Assembly: GCA_001557505.1 (NCBI GenBank)
Contig: LSAX01000008.1
Coordinates: forward strand, 1,736,001-1,800,000
Direction: 5' to 3'
DNA: 64,000 bases
Source: Reticulascus tulasneorum
Lineage: Eukaryota; Ascomycota; Sordariomycetes; Glomerellales; Reticulascaceae
In this document: in pieces, positions 37,470 to 50,516 of the stretch
Position numbering within the stretch: the first letter of the stretch is position 1
How the letters are laid out: each line of letters opens with the position of its first letter
The notes under the pieces: generated by a model
Database searches by the model: none
Seen by the model: the letters and a program-made list of their open reading frames with translations, nothing else
Told to the model about the DNA's origin: nothing
Made by a program: the position numbers and the translations under genes

Positions 37470-40400
37470 TGCGGCTGCCTGTGGATTCGGCGTGGCTGAT
37501 GAGAAGTCGTTGCGAGGATTCGAGCGACCGAGGAAGGGGAGCTACGCCAAAAACAACACTGTAGTGCTCTAGGACCGCTCTTGAAGCGCAATTGTAACTG
37601 CGGATTTCTAAGATTCAAGCAGGCTGAGGTTTGGGATAGGTTAAGCACTAGGAACACGAGCTTCGCGGTTGCCCAGGACGGGACGTGAACCAGAATTACA
37701 CTTATAGATTTCGGCTAGACGTATCTCCGATTGCTTATCACCACGTGCAGGTCCTCTTATCTTACCAAGAAATGTGACAGATCTGGGAGACCCTAACTCG
37801 GCTTTCACCACGAATACATAGTTCATGTTTACCCTGGCTCAAGTAACAGCATGAAGAATGCGGTAATGGGCCTTAAAAATGCTTTGAGGTTCAACTTTGA
37901 CGTTTTGAGAGACTCTTGCTACTGCCTACGGATTGGCAGGAGAGTGAGACAACATGAAGTGGTACCAAGACACGTGTATGAATATCCACATACATACAGG
38001 TTGACCTTCAAGATCATCCACAGATACCCTTTCTAGGAAGTACGACAAGTTTACTCTGCCATATTCCGAAGGGCATGGCTCGTTTGATCAAGAAATCCAT
38101 AACTCAATATCAGCTCAAGTTGGTAGTGCCAGGTAGCTTTCTAGTGCCGCGGCTCATATCGCATTCTAGACGGGATCGCCAAATCAGGCAATTCTTTTGC
38201 AGAGCTAACTCGGCTCGATTGCTCGTACGAATCTTGGGCCCAGCACTTATGTTTGCGAGTTCCATGGAACCTCGGATGGCACAGTCGCTCTTCCAAAGCC
38301 GAGCTACTCACATGTCTGCTGAATCATAAGGTAAGCAGAATTAGAGCTTCTAGAAGGAGACAGTGGAGCTACACCAATCCTCATACTTCAGCAGGCTGGT
38401 CAGCCTCCTGCAGGACTAACTATCCACCTGTCCGTCCTGCCCTGCCCTGCCGACGCATGCGGATAGATTCTCCCCCTGCGCTGCAGAGCAGGACCTCAAT
38501 CCTTATTAGGCGCAAAATGGGTATGCGCAATTGCGTATCTCCAGAAGTGGCGTGCATACAGCCTGGCTGAGGATGCAACGGTAAATGCTGTGAGGGATAG
38601 GCCTGGCCCTTGGCGACCTCATCGGCGGCAGACTCGGTCGAATATGTCCCATCAAAGCGGCCGATGGCTCCATCTATGAAAAATTTAAATCACGGAAGAG
38701 AGGGAAGCTAAGCCGCAAGCTGATTTGGCTCTCATTTCCACCGTTGCAGACAATAATGATGGCGTGTCATGTCCGCCCATGATCTTGCGGACTCCTGACG
38801 GAGGGCTGCCCAGCCACGACGACTTACACCAAAAATAATGTTCCACTAAGCCATAAGCTGACCTGACCTGACTTACTCCCGAGGCCAGAATAGCCCGAGG
38901 ATCTGAGAAGACTTGGGCATACGAGCTCCGTCCAACTTTATTTTCTGTCTATTAGATTGTCAAGGATGGATTTCGCAGCGTAAGTGCTAAGTAAATGGGT
39001 AGGCAGTCGGTAAGGTCGTCAGGAGAGAGAGTAGAGATCATGGCTCTCATATTTCCTACTCCACTATTTACTGTACCCTGTTTCTTTTCTTTTTCTTTGC
39101 ATTTTTCTCTTTGCAGACGGGATCTCATACAACCCTCGTTAATTGGGCATGAGTACTGCTGCCCTATGCCATCGGATAATTTTTTTTTTTTTACTTCTCC
39201 TTGTTTCATTTGGCCCATTCACGGCAAGCCGGACCCCAATCTCTACATGATACCTTGCTATACATTGCAAAATTTCTTGTCGGCTCGGTCCAGCGCAGCA
39301 GCAGAGCTAGCCTTGCGGCTTGCGGAAGAATATGCTGAGCCAGTCCCTTCAAGACACGGAATTGAAATGTCATTGACAACTCACTGCGTCTAAATATGGC
39401 CATCCTCTCACAGCATTAGGCTGGTGCCTGCAGTCACGAGTCATCGCCTCTTTCCCCATTGCTTCCCGTCCAGTGAAGAAGTCCTATCATATCCAAGGAC
39501 GAAGGAGGAATGGGTAGGTAGGTAGAGAGAGAGAAAGAGATGGGATGGGATGGGTAGCTGGGATGTCCCATTGTTGGGAAAAGCGCAAGCAGGCAGAAAC
39601 GGGCGGGTTCCCCCATTCGAAGATGCGGATTTCGCATTTGCGCAATCCTGTATGCGACTGGGAGGGAAAATGTGGCCAGGGAGCCCCAGGAGCATTGCTG
39701 CCCAAAATGTGCCCGTGAGAAAATGCGACCAACCCACAGAATACACGCCGACATAGGCTGATACTGTGATAGGAGCGAGGGCTCATCGTTTGCCTCGTCA
39801 CTCACTCACTTGTTTGGTCGCTCGCTGGCCGGCTGGCTGGCTGGCTGGCTGATGACTCTTTTTTTCCTTTCCCTTTTCGTTTCCTTTTCTTTCTTTCTTT
39901 CTTTCTCCCCTTCTCTCCCCTTCTCTCTTCCCGCTGACCGACCGGAATCTCTCATTTCCCCGTGGCTCCTCCATCTATCCTTTCTAGCATAAAGGGACCT
40001 TTCGTGGCAGATATATTTGCCAAAACTATAAGACCGACCACTATCGCTGTTCCCGACCTGTTACGGAGGAGCAAACCCACCAACGTGCGATTCCAATGGA
40101 ACTCGGACATCAGCAATCATAAAACACCCCAGAGAGTCGTCAGCCCTTTGCCCTCAAGCAAAGCGATTCACCTTGTCTCCGTTAGATTCCCTGTTGAAAC
40201 GCCAGCACGCTCTGCCACCCTCCCACCCCCCCATCCTCCTCACGCCTAACAACCTATAACACCGCCAGCCACTCATCACCTCTTGATTTTTTATTCTTCC
40301 ACTTCGCAGTGTCGGCCTGCCAGGCTTTCTCTTTTTACCCGGGTTTCTCAGCTGCTCCCTACCTGCTCACCACCCCAAGCCTGAACGCCCCCCTCCAATT

Positions 40401-41058
40401 CTCCCTTGACTTTGTCAGCACCTTATACATATCCCTCGATCCTCCTTTATATTGGTTGCTTGAGCACGTCTTTGTTATCACCGATTCTCCTGCTGCACTT
40501 TCTACAAGGTCGGACCTTGCTCCATCGTCCCAGGACCATCCCGCCCCCGAAACGAGAGTCGCCGATAGCCATTTCTGCCCACGACTCTCTCCCTTTCTCC
40601 ATCCCTCGTTCTTCCCAAAACCGCTTGTCACACTTGGGAAACTCCGGCTCCGGTCGTTGCATATCCAATTGGCATCCAGCACATTTTAGGGGAAGATCTT
40701 GCTGCAAAGAGACGCAACGCACCTCCCTATTCCTTCATATTCGCCACGATATTATCATGACAACCAACAGCAGCAATCGATTATCTTCTTCTCCGTGTCG
40801 GAGGTTCTTGCTTTGGGTGTTGACGCCTTGACTATCCGGAGCCTGACCTGCCCCTCCACCACATCACCGCTATCCAGATCGCCTTTTTGCTATCTTTGGG
40901 TCTTTGGGTGACATCCCACCCCCCGCCAAAAAACGATTTTACCCCACATCGAAAAAAAAGATCGAGGTCGATAAGATCACACTGGCCAAAAGAGTGCCGA
41001 TTTCACGAGCCAAAGCGAACACAAAGATACGCACGAAATCGTGCACAAAAAACCCACC
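37470..41058. other. Long gene-free region and leader of the acidic protein
   Basis: 3.6 kb without a supported gene. It holds a poly-T (39180-39192), a GGCT repeat (39831-39850), a TTTC/CT-rich tract (about 39856-39940) and a long pyrimidine-rich segment up to 41058 that looks like promoter and 5' leader of the next gene. Small ORFs such as 38075-38329 and 39962-40249 have no recognisable content. Confidence 0.5.
39831..39850. repeat. Short GGCT tetranucleotide repeat
   Basis: Five perfect GGCT units, the same motif as the long tract at 9341-9400, next to a C/T-rich stretch. Confidence 0.85.
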
Positions 41059-42090
41059 ATGTCCAGAAACATGCGGCCCACGACGCCGAACCTGAAGATC
41101 TCGTCCCACAGCGTGGGCCCGACTTCACCGCCACAGACCCCTACGTCGGTCACTCCCGTGCTCAATCGAAAGATCAGCTCCCGTCACCTCCCGCCATACC
41201 ACAAAATCTCCCGCCCGGTAGTTCAGAGTTCAAATATCCACCCGCTAGGACTAGCCCACCAATTTAGCTACACACGCTCATTTCCACCCGAGCAATTGTC
41301 TCCACGCTCGTCCACTTCTTCTGATGACGATGAAGACGACGACGACGACGACGAGAACGAGTCGAAACCCGAGTCATCCGCCAGTGGCAGCCCGCCCCGG
41401 TCATCAAGTTCCGAAGACGAATCCGGTGACGATCAGGACGACGACGAAGAAGAGGAGGAGGAGGATAACGAGCCAGTGCGGCAGGAACTGCCCCGGCCGA
41501 TACCCACAATCAGAACCGGGCGGGTAATGGCAATGGCAACGTTTACCGTGGAGGAATTGAGCGATTTCGACCCAATGGACAGCGACAATGACCGCCTAGA
41601 CATCATTAAACCCTCCAGCTTCGAATACCCCGATTCCGACCGGTCCCGATCCCGTACTCGCAACCCCGAGCTCGACCGCGGCATGATGCAAGGCCTCCAA
41701 GACCTTAACTGCAGCGGCGAGTCGGACGAGTACGATCCTGAAGAGGCCGCACACAAGGAGTTCGTACGCAAGCAAAGGGAACTCAAAATGCAGAAGCGGC
41801 GCAGTCACGGTAGCTCAATTGGCAAGCGGACACATAGCGAACGTAGCGATTCTGATAAGGAGGACCTGCAGCCGCTAGATGCCGACATGGTGGGAAGCAG
41901 TGCTCGGCGTCTGCGGAGGCGAGTTGGAGACAGGAGGAGCCTCCAGTTTCAGGATCCGCCACCGCCGAGGATTGATGAGCTCGAGGAGCCGGATAGCTGC
42001 GAGGATGAGATTGTTTTTGGGGATGGGGAGACATTGGCACGGGAGTTGCCCTATTATGCCATAGAGATCATGGAGATTGACTCTTCTTGA
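41059..42090 (+). CDS. Acidic, Ser-rich disordered protein, probably nuclear
   Basis: Single open frame of 343 aa from ATG 41059 (context ACCATGT). It contains two acidic blocks, an Asp/Glu run near residues 93-101 and another near residues 125-138, separated by Ser-Pro stretches. Then come MAMATFTVEELSDFDPMDSD, an RSRSRTRNPELDRG region, a basic helix KEFVRKQRELKMQKRRS and an RRLRRRVGDRRSL segment. The C-terminus (ELPYYAIEIMEIDSS) ends in a hydrophobic-acidic patch. No named domain recognised; the composition suggests a chromatin or transcription-associated protein. The upstream leader appears several hundred bases long, so an unseen upstream exon is possible. Confidence 0.65.
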   Translation: MSRNMRPTTPNLKISSHSVGPTSPPQTPTSVTPVLNRKISSRHLPPYHKISRPVVQSSNIHPLGLAHQFSYTRSFPPEQLSPRSSTSSDDDEDDDDDDENESKPESSASGSPPRSSSSEDESGDDQDDDEEEEEEDNEPVRQELPRPIPTIRTGRVMAMATFTVEELSDFDPMDSDNDRLDIIKPSSFEYPDSDRSRSRTRNPELDRGMMQGLQDLNCSGESDEYDPEEAAHKEFVRKQRELKMQKRRSHGSSIGKRTHSERSDSDKEDLQPLDADMVGSSARRLRRRVGDRRSLQFQDPPPPRIDELEEPDSCEDEIVFGDGETLARELPYYAIEIMEIDSS

Positions 42091-42956
42091 GACGGCTCCA
42101 TGGCAGGGATGGATTACGACGACGATGATGATTATGAAGATATGCGCTATATTCAACACGACACGAACCTACATCTTCTTCAGCGCATACCCTACGAGCA
42201 CTTTCAGACCTCACACTTCAACACTTTGGGACTGTCCCTTTACGCTAATGTCAAGGCATCGGTATGGAATAGATAGAATATGGGACGGGCACTGGTGCCT
42301 TCTTAGCAACGGCACGCAGCATGGGCATTTTGATACCTCTAGACTAGCATCTTTTTTGTTTGGTTTAGCGACGGGAGCGAATTTGCATGATGGGAATTTG
42401 GTATTTTCCAGTTAGTAGTACGAGACGAGATTTTTCGATAGAGTGTTATCCTGGAAGGGCTGCACAAGCCCTAATGAAAGAGTAGCTGTTCCCCCCCTCG
42501 TCTTTGTCGGCGTGTACGACGTTCTTCGCCTTAATATACGTGGTGTGCAATGCTGTGTGACTGCGATGGAGATAGGTGATACGCCCATATCCCGATGGTT
42601 GGCGTCCGGAGGGTGGTATCGGGAATGGATTGGTGCGGCTGCATGAGTCGCGGTCATGGATCGACGACCTTTGTATGGGGTGATAGGCAAAAAAGAGCGA
42701 GGGGCAATTAGCGAGGCCGAGATTCCGTGCTGAAGGATTATGGCTAGACGATGGCCAGGGAGCGATTGTAGTAGGTATTGGTGGAGTTGCTTCAAATGCA
42801 AGATCAAATCAGAAGTCAGGAGTACCTCGACGGTGCACTAATGACAGGATGGTCTGAGAATACATACTGATTAATCGGTAAATCTATTTACTCTACCACG
42901 GCTCAAATTCCAAAGCAACTTTTTAGCATCCATGCTCCTCCTTCCGACACCCGCGT
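42091..42956. other. Convergent 3' flanks
   Basis: Region between the stops of the acidic-protein gene (plus) and the wall-protein gene (minus). Short ORFs only. Confidence 0.5.
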
Positions 42957-45185
42957 TTAGGCCCTCACAGTAGCGGTAGTCGTAACAGTGACGGTCTCCT
43001 TCTCCTTCTCCGTGACAGTGACGAACACCGTCACCGTTGGCGTCCCACTGTTGACTTCCGGCGAGCTATCTCTGTCCGGTTCTGGCGCGGCCGTCGAGCT
43101 CGTGGGGATGGGGACCACGTCTAGGACTTCGGTGGCGGTCGTCGTGGCGGTTGGGGAGGTTGTGGATGTTCGTCTGCGCCGGCGTCTGGTTGACGTAGAC
43201 GTTGTTGTCTCTTCTGGGTCGGACGGCTCTGGGGCCTCAGATGGCTCGGGGTCGCGGGTCATTGTGATGACGATGGTGGTCGCGAAGTCGGGCTCTCGGC
43301 GGGTGGAGGTTGTAGTGGCCGCCTCGCTGACCGTTACGTACTCTGTGGTGGTGATGATTGGCTGGACAGTTGTTGTGACTTCAGATGGCTCTGGAGGAGC
43401 AAGCGAGCTCGTCGCCAGTGGTGGAAGACCGAGGATATTGCGTGCCAAGGTGGTGTCGTAGCAGCCGACGATAACTCCCTCGGTCGTATTCATAGGCAGT
43501 GCAAAGCAGCCAGTCCCGTCATCGCACTTGTCGATCTTGAAAGCTCCATCGTCACCGCAGACGCCCACATCCCCTTGGATACAAGCTATTTGACCACCTG
43601 CACAGGCAGACTCTTCTGTCAATGGTTCGAACAATTTGTTAAATGCCTTGGCGGAGGCGAGGTTGCTGGCGAAGGTGTTGGGGGAGACGGATGTGGTAGC
43701 AGTTGGGAGAGATGGGTTCGCTGTTGGGACGTTGCTATTTGGCTCGCCTGTTACTATTCGCGTCGAGGTCGTCGTCGTGGTGCCCCGTGTTGGGGCCGAG
43801 GTTGGGTCTGAGGTTGGGTCTGAGGTTGGGTCTGAGGTTGGGTCCGACGTTAGTTCCGAAGTTGAAGAAACTGTTTCGGTCTCGGTGGACAACGGTGCAT
43901 CGGATGATGGAGAAGTTAAGGTCGTAGTCTTCGGCAATACAGACTCGGTGAGTGTGCTGACACTCGAGGTTGTCAATGGCGGTGACGAGACGGTCGATTT
44001 GGATATGTCAGACGATGGGATTGATGACTCTGATGATGTCAAAGTAGTCAAAGTTGACGTAGGGCGAAGGAGTGGCAAACTAAGCGAAGATTGCAATATT
44101 ACCGTCGACGTCGAAGTTGACGAAGCGACTATCTCTGGACTGGAGACGGCAGATGTCGACTCGAATGCAGACGAAGATAGACCTATCGAGGTTGACTTCG
44201 TCGGTGCCAATGACGACCCTTCGACCACACTAGACGCAGGCACCGAGCTTGATGTTGCGATGATGCTGGACGTAGAGGGAGGTTGAACAGCATCGGGGCT
44301 AGTGGTTGATGGCAGTTTAGCTTCCGGGATGGAACTGGAGAATCCAGGTGGGACGGAGATGGTGCTGAAAGGCGGTGGCAGCGTGAAGCCATCGCCAGTG
44401 GAGATTGCTGTTGTGGCCAATTCCGACGAAGTAGCCTCAAATTCGGCTGAGCTCGTAGTCGAGGGAACTATCCGCACCTGGGTAGACGCCGTCTTGGTGG
44501 TGAGAATAATTTCCGACGAAGAAGTCTCAATCAACGTTGAGGTCGTGGTGGACGATACAGCAGTCACTTCGGTGGACGTCTCGGTAGTAACGATGACTTC
44601 CGAAGACGTAGTCGTGGGCAAAACCTCGGAGGAAGTCGTAGTAGAAGTCTCCTCGGAGGAAGTCGTTGTGGTCTCTGGCACTCTCGACGAGGTCGTGTCG
44701 CTGATCCTGATGACGTCGAGTGTCGTAATAAGACTCCGTGTAGTTGTGGGCTCAGTCGAAGTGGTTATTGGTTCACTCGACGTCGTTGTAGTCTTACGCG
44801 ACGTCGTTGAATCAGAAAGCGTGATGAAAATGGGACTGGGAGTAGGGTCATCCCTCTCCTCCCTCTGTGGTCTAATGGCCGAGACGGGGCCGTCTGCTAC
44901 TGCGCCATCACTACAACCGGTAAGGGTAAGAAGAATGTCCATCACGGGCTGGAGGGAGTTCTGACCTTAGGGCCTGTGTACCAACAGCCTGCGGAGCCGC
45001 AGCATTTACAGCGGCCGAGCTAGACCTCAAGTCTGCCCTCTTAAATCTGATACTGTTAGCAAGAATCGCGGATCAAGCAACATCGTCACTTACAGTCTCT
45101 CAACACGGCTTAGCGGGCCAGCCTGCGTGGTTTGCGAGAACAAAAGCAGCAGTACAATATCCGAGGCGCGCATATGAGAACGCAT
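42957..45185 (-). CDS. Secreted Ser/Thr-rich cell-wall protein with Cys-rich (CBM19-like) module
   Basis: Three exons (45094-45185, 44966-45046, 42957-44910) give 708 aa. The N-terminus MRSHMRASDIVLLLLFSQTTQA is a signal peptide, followed by a Kex2-like KR (FKRADLRS). About 400 residues of Ser/Thr-rich, likely O-glycosylated stalk follow, including a TSDP tandem repeat. Then a module of about 55 residues with six Cys (SACAGGQIACIQGDVGVC, KCDDGTGCFALP, VGCYDTT) resembles chitin-binding CBM19-type modules. The C-terminus is again Thr-rich with RRRRRRTS and lacks a clear GPI signal. The second intron uses a non-standard GTCAGA donor; the exon sum stays in frame. Confidence 0.75.
43797..43845. 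repeat. 12-bp coding tandem repeat (Thr-Ser-Asp-Pro)
   Basis: Four near-perfect 12-base units of TCTGAGGTTGGG type (plus strand) encode TSDP repeats in the wall protein. Such repeats in fungal adhesins expand and contract between strains. Confidence 0.85.
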
Positions 45186-46611
45186 ACTTGGCGAAAGCTT
45201 CAAAGTTCAAGGAGAGATTCAACTCTGAAGACGGAGATGAAATATTAGGGCAATAAGTATGCCGAACAAGAGCAATTTAGGACCTGACAAAAGAGAGAGA
45301 AACGAGCACCGAACCCAGGCAGTCGAAGATCAGCAAAAACAGAGAGAATGGAGAATAGAACTGGCGAGACAAGGAAAGAATGACTTGGATGAGATGGACA
45401 GCAACAAGGAAAGAGAATGAAGAGACGAAAGAAAGGCAGACTGCGGTCGACGTGACGTGAAGGACCTCGGAAACGTCTAGACTACCTCGACACTCGTTCG
45501 ACGCGACGCAGCGAGGGTCTGCATCTTGTATGATGCCGTCCCATCGCCTAGAGGTTCAAAGGCCCAGAATCACCGACCTCATTAGGCCCAGGATCAAAGA
45601 CAAGACACGAAGACCAGCCAAAGCCGTGTCTGAAGACCCTGGCACTCGCAATGGTGCATCGGGATATTAAGATGAGACCCGGTCAGGGGGCCGCTAGCCT
45701 GCGTTTGCTTGCACCCAATGCCTCATCGTTCCTCAGACCTGAGCTCGGGAGCCGCAAAGTCGGCCGGGTTCGCGACATCGGCTGATTGCAGAGGCATTGG
45801 ATGCTTTGCTAAGCGCTGTTGGGGGAGTTCCTGATTTCGACTGGAAAGCTTGCTGAGGTTTCTGATGTGGCCTGGAACAGACGCGCGCCACTTTATTATT
45901 GGTAGCTGAAGGGACCCCGGTCTGGACGCTGAAGCGCTGTCAGCCAATCGCTGGACGGGCGCTAATGTAACCTGCGGCAGAAGCTCCCGGTGGGCCACTT
46001 GGCCTAATTTGGCAAAGGTTGTCTCACACCAAAACATCTACAAGCTCCCGAACTTGTCCTTCACAATCATCTTGTTCTGCGTATTGTGTGCAAAGCTATA
46101 ATTCCACCATGCACACACTCAAGTAAGAAACTCATTGATCACAGCATGTCTCTAAGAAAGACTTGAATGGTCTTCGTACGTTGAGTTAGCAGCTATTGGG
46201 GTAAATATATATGATTGGCTGCCACCGTTGGAGGACATTCTATGTGTTTTCAGGTGAAAACCCTGAGTAATCAACCAGAGATTCAACATAATATTCTCTT
46301 GAATACCGGCTTCGAATATCAAGTACAGTTTACGTCTTTAGGGTTGTTTTCACCTGCTTAAAGATTCGCAAATTTGGAACGCGAAGTCGTATTAACATTA
46401 AGATAACGTGCCTCTTCTGCTTTACCGATCGTCAGTTCTTTTCGACCAGCTCAAAAACAGCAGTAACAATCATTGAAACCAAAACCGAGGTCTCTAGACT
46501 CCAAAGCTGCGTATCTACATGAGCATCCTTCTCGACATATAGACCTAGAACGCCAAGATATCTCGTGAAGATGCGCACCATTTCTGCACTATCCTGTTCC
46601 CAAACACAGAA
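45186..46611. other. Intergenic between wall-protein and Clr5-ankyrin genes
   Basis: Promoter of the wall-protein gene and 3' flank of the ankyrin gene. One minus ORF (45723-46037) has no recognised domain. No repeat. Confidence 0.5.
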
Positions 46612-49600
46612 TTATTGATGCTCTTTCAGTAGTTCCACCACTTCCGTATACCTCCACCTGCCCGCAAGTTGTATGGCAGATGCAAACCTCTCATCGCTCG
46701 TAACATCACCCTTCGCACCAGCGTTGATAAGCAGTTTGACCATATCAAGTCGGCCACACTCAGCCGCCGCTTCTATAGCCGTCCGACCCCCTTCGGCCGC
46801 GCCAGGAGCGTTGACATCAGCGCCCCATTCGAGAAGCTTCATAGCGAACTCGAGGTCGCCTTTTGCGGCAGCAACTTGCAATGCTGTCATACCTCGGACA
46901 GGCGCAGGATCGGCGTTGACATTGGCACCGCATTCAAGAAGCTTCATGACAATCTCAAAGTGGCCCCGATCGACGGCAGCTCCCAAAGCCGTCCTACCTC
47001 CGACACGCGCAGGATCGGCGTTGATTTGTGCTCCATTGTCAAGAAGGTATTGCACTACGTCAATGACTCCTCCTGCGGCAGCACACTGGAGAGCGGTCTT
47101 GCCAAATTTCGGATGTGCAGGTAGGTGAATGTCGCCGCCTCTACTTTCCAAGTATTGTACCAGAGGCAATTCTCCAAGCTCGCAAGCATTCTGGAGAGGG
47201 GTAATATGTGACGATGATCCTGTCATGCGAACAGCCTTGTTGATGGAGGCGCCGTGTTCAACTAGGATCTTCACATCCTCGAACGTTGGATCATCTGCGG
47301 CGAGGTTCATTGCAACCAAACGCAGATGCTATACCATTGTCTCCCATTCGTCCCGACTGATCTCCAACCGCTCCGTTGCAGATCAGAAGCTTGATTATTT
47401 CAAGGCGAGTTTCATTTGGAGACAGCTCAGCGGCAGTCGCCAACTCATGGCAGCCCTTTGAGGCGTCTTCCTGCTCACTATATCTTGCTCCGTTATCCCA
47501 CAGAAGTTTGACCATCCCCGGCCTTCCAGATCGAATTGCTGACATGAGCGCAGTTCCATCCACCCATTTCCTACGCTGTGTGCTCTCCAGTGCCACTCCA
47601 TTGATATCGACTCCCAGCGACAGAAGTCTGCGAATAAACGTTTCATCGTTGGCAATCACAGCTAAGCAAAGAAGATGAACTCCTATCCGTTTCAGCTGTT
47701 CTTCTTTGAGATATACCCGGAAGTACGACAGAATCGCTTCTATCTCATGCCGTATGCTCGCTCTCGAGCTACAACAAATTTTATAAGAAATATCATGATT
47801 AGTGACATCAGCTCCGTGGTCGAGGAGAAGATGTGCAATTTCAGGATTGAATGACCTCTTATTTGTCAATAGTATGAGTGGGAGTACCCCCCTCCTATGC
47901 CGGACCAAGTTTGGAACATTGGGGTCAATGCCTGCCTGAAGAAGATTCTTAGTACCATTTACGTTGCCCAACTCCACTGTTGCAACCAACAAGGCCTCTA
48001 GTTTCACGGGTTGAACACTAGAGTTCCTCACTAGTTTCGATATAAGTAGGCTATCCCTTTGCGATGCAAACGCGATCGATGCCAGTTCGGGTTCACTATT
48101 CTGATTGCCTGGAGGCAACTGGTCGTAAATATCTGGCTGAAACAGGGCGCACCATTCGCGAGCACTGAAGCTGAGTCCAAGGCTTGGCTCACATTTCCCT
48201 TCCAGATTTCCACCTAGGGTTAGTAGCCGCAGGATGCACCCTGACCCTGCAGAGTTTAGCTTTGTAATAGGCATCTTTAATAGTTCGCGGATAATCTTTG
48301 GCACAGTCGTGTAGAGCCCAGCATCGAGGAGATTTTCCGTTATCTTCCATATCCCTTGGCGGACACTGTGGAGCAGCAAGTCTTCGCCGTAAGACATTTG
48401 ATATTCCTCTCGTCCCATTATCGCGCTGATGATGGAGCTGCTGAAGGGTGTTTGTCGCGGGAAGTAGTCAAGAAGTCGCATCATGTCTGAAGAATTTAGA
48501 AATCTTGGAGGGAACAGGGATCTAAGCATCCAAGTTGCAAAGTCTACGAAGTTTGCCATTGAGACATATTGCTGGAGTTTGTACCCTCTAACCGTTGTGA
48601 TGAGTAAACGTCTCGCAAAGGAAACTATGGCTATTGATTGGGTTTCCAGTAGCATTTTGAGGAAAGGTAGGTGGTTATGGTTAAATGCGAGGCCGCAATG
48701 CTGATTCTCTACCCACAGATTGTTTGAAAAGCGAAAGGCGATCTGCTGTAGGATGCTAACATATTGCTGGCTAGCAAGACTTTTATCGGCGGATATAGAG
48801 GCGATTTCGATGTTCGCTGAAGGCGATAAGATGAATTCTGCAATGTCAACCCACCAAGTCTTGGATGGTGATCGAGGTATGCTTGTTGATAAGCTTGCTG
48901 CTAATGACTCGAGTTGCAAATTTGAGCTCACTATGGATGTCAGAGGCACTACTAAAACCCCGGGGCTTAGAACGACACATACATAAGTCAGATACTATGC
49001 GCTGAAACCTGAATGAGGGCAGATCTAATGTCCAAATCTTACGATTCAGGTTCGTGAAGTTGCCCAGGTCTTCGCCATCTCCAGGAACTGATAGAAGATC
49101 AAGACCATCTTCATCCATAGTGCTTGACGCTATGGATAGAGGAATGTGAGCAAGGACAGGCGAGCGAGGCGGCGGAGTCTTGAATCCAAACTTCCCATTG
49201 GCAACAGCCGCAATTGCTAAAAACAGTCAGCTGGTCATGTCAGCAGTTGTAAGAAATGTCTACCTAGATTGTTCTCAACCTGATCGATCAAGGCCTTGTG
49301 CCTAGCGAGTTCTCGCATCACAGTCTCTGCTGCAATGCGCCTGTTGTTAAGACACAGATCCGTGTCTTTGCCATGACGGTGCCGTTCTCGAATCAAGGCA
49401 CCTACAACAGCCCATTCGGACCGCTTGATATTCTTGAGCCCTCCAAAGCGTGTTCTGTACTGTCTTCGACTGCATCAAAGCATATCAGAGCCTGGAAACC
49501 AGGGAGCATCGAGTCTACCTACGTGGCTCGAAACCCATACTTCTGCTCCATGAGCTTCATGGTATCTTTGAGGGTCCAATTCTTGTCAATGAAAAGGGAC

Positions 49601-49656
49601 CAGATCTCGGCCTCATAAGGCGCCCAATCTTCGGGCTTTTCAGCATATGGAGCCAT
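46612..49656 (-). CDS. Clr5-domain ankyrin-repeat protein (possible frame lesion)
   Basis: N-terminal Clr5 domain (residues 1-65: YAEKPEDWAPYEAEIWSLF, KLMEQKYGFRATRRQYRTRF) followed by a long helical region and at least six ankyrin repeats in the C-terminal third (TALQVAAAKGDLEFAMKLLEWGADVNA type). Exons are 49523-49656, 49264-49469, 49043-49216, 48951-47335 and 46612-47294, giving 937 aa if the last join is a 40-nt intron (47295-47334, GTATAG..GCAG). That is very short. Alternatively one extra T near 47321 shifts the frame: removing it would give ASALVAMNLAADD straight into the ankyrins. Clr5-ankyrin proteins are numerous and variable in moulds; their role is mostly unknown. Confidence 0.75.
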
Positions 49657-50516
49657 GTCGGCGTTGACCCTGCGGTTGATCCGAGGCAGGAATTGAGTGA
49701 GAGAGATAGAAAGCAAGATGGAGGATGAAATAGAAATTGGCTAATTTGCTATCCATCTTATCAGCCGATGCCATGGAATCGTCGTGCTCTTTATAAACAG
49801 TCAAATCGAGGCAAGGCTGGATAGAGATACTGGTGACATGGGTTCCCCGATTGATTGGCTGAGAGCAAATGGCCCTCGCAGTCTTTGCTCTGCGGGGATG
49901 AGTGACGAGCCGGCGTGGTACCAATCAGAAACGGAGTTCAGAATGCCCATGCAGATTCATGGCGGGCAGCCCTCATGCGACTAAGCCACACAGGCAGCCA
50001 CCAAAGCGGTGATGGTGTTTCGTCCCCCATCTTCTTCGGTTTCCTTTTTGGGTCGAGATTGTACTCCGAGGAGGTCAAGATCGAATGCCAATCACTGAGG
50101 GTGTCTAATGTTGGGGGCTACAAGGCCTAGTGAGAATCACGGGCCGATACATTATGTTTGAATTATGATGTCCAACTGAATTTGATCAGAGGTAGCGAGG
50201 GCGTTTATCACTATGATATCGAGAGCAAGGAAGATTATGGTTTCGTGACTGCCAAGACTACCTTGGCCTCTCCTATCCCTCATTGCCAGTTCCCAAGTCA
50301 ACCTACTCGAGATCCTCAAGTCAAGTCTAGCCTCGCATATCCTCATCCGCCTTGCAAAGTTCTATGACATGAAGGCTAAGCTTCCGACCTGTCCTGCTTA
50401 CCCCGGCCATCATTATTACCTAGCTAATTGGGGTCTTCCTTCAGAGACAGAAGAAGTTGGGAAGTCTCATCAATATTACGCCTCCGTATCTCTAGGAAGC
50501 CTGCGTGCTGTGTCAG
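49657..50516. other. Intergenic between Clr5-ankyrin and dynamin-like genes
   Basis: Promoter of the Clr5-ankyrin gene and 3' flank of the GTPase gene. No supported ORF. Confidence 0.5.

Noticed and set aside
43636..44964. Long plus-strand ORFs (157-220 aa) opposite the wall-protein gene
   Set aside because: Val/Asp/Glu-rich antisense shadows of Thr/Ser-rich codons; the minus gene has signal peptide, splicing and a Cys module.
46669..47128. Two 151-aa plus-strand ORFs over the ankyrin repeats
   Set aside because: Antisense shadows; the minus strand has clear ankyrin motifs.
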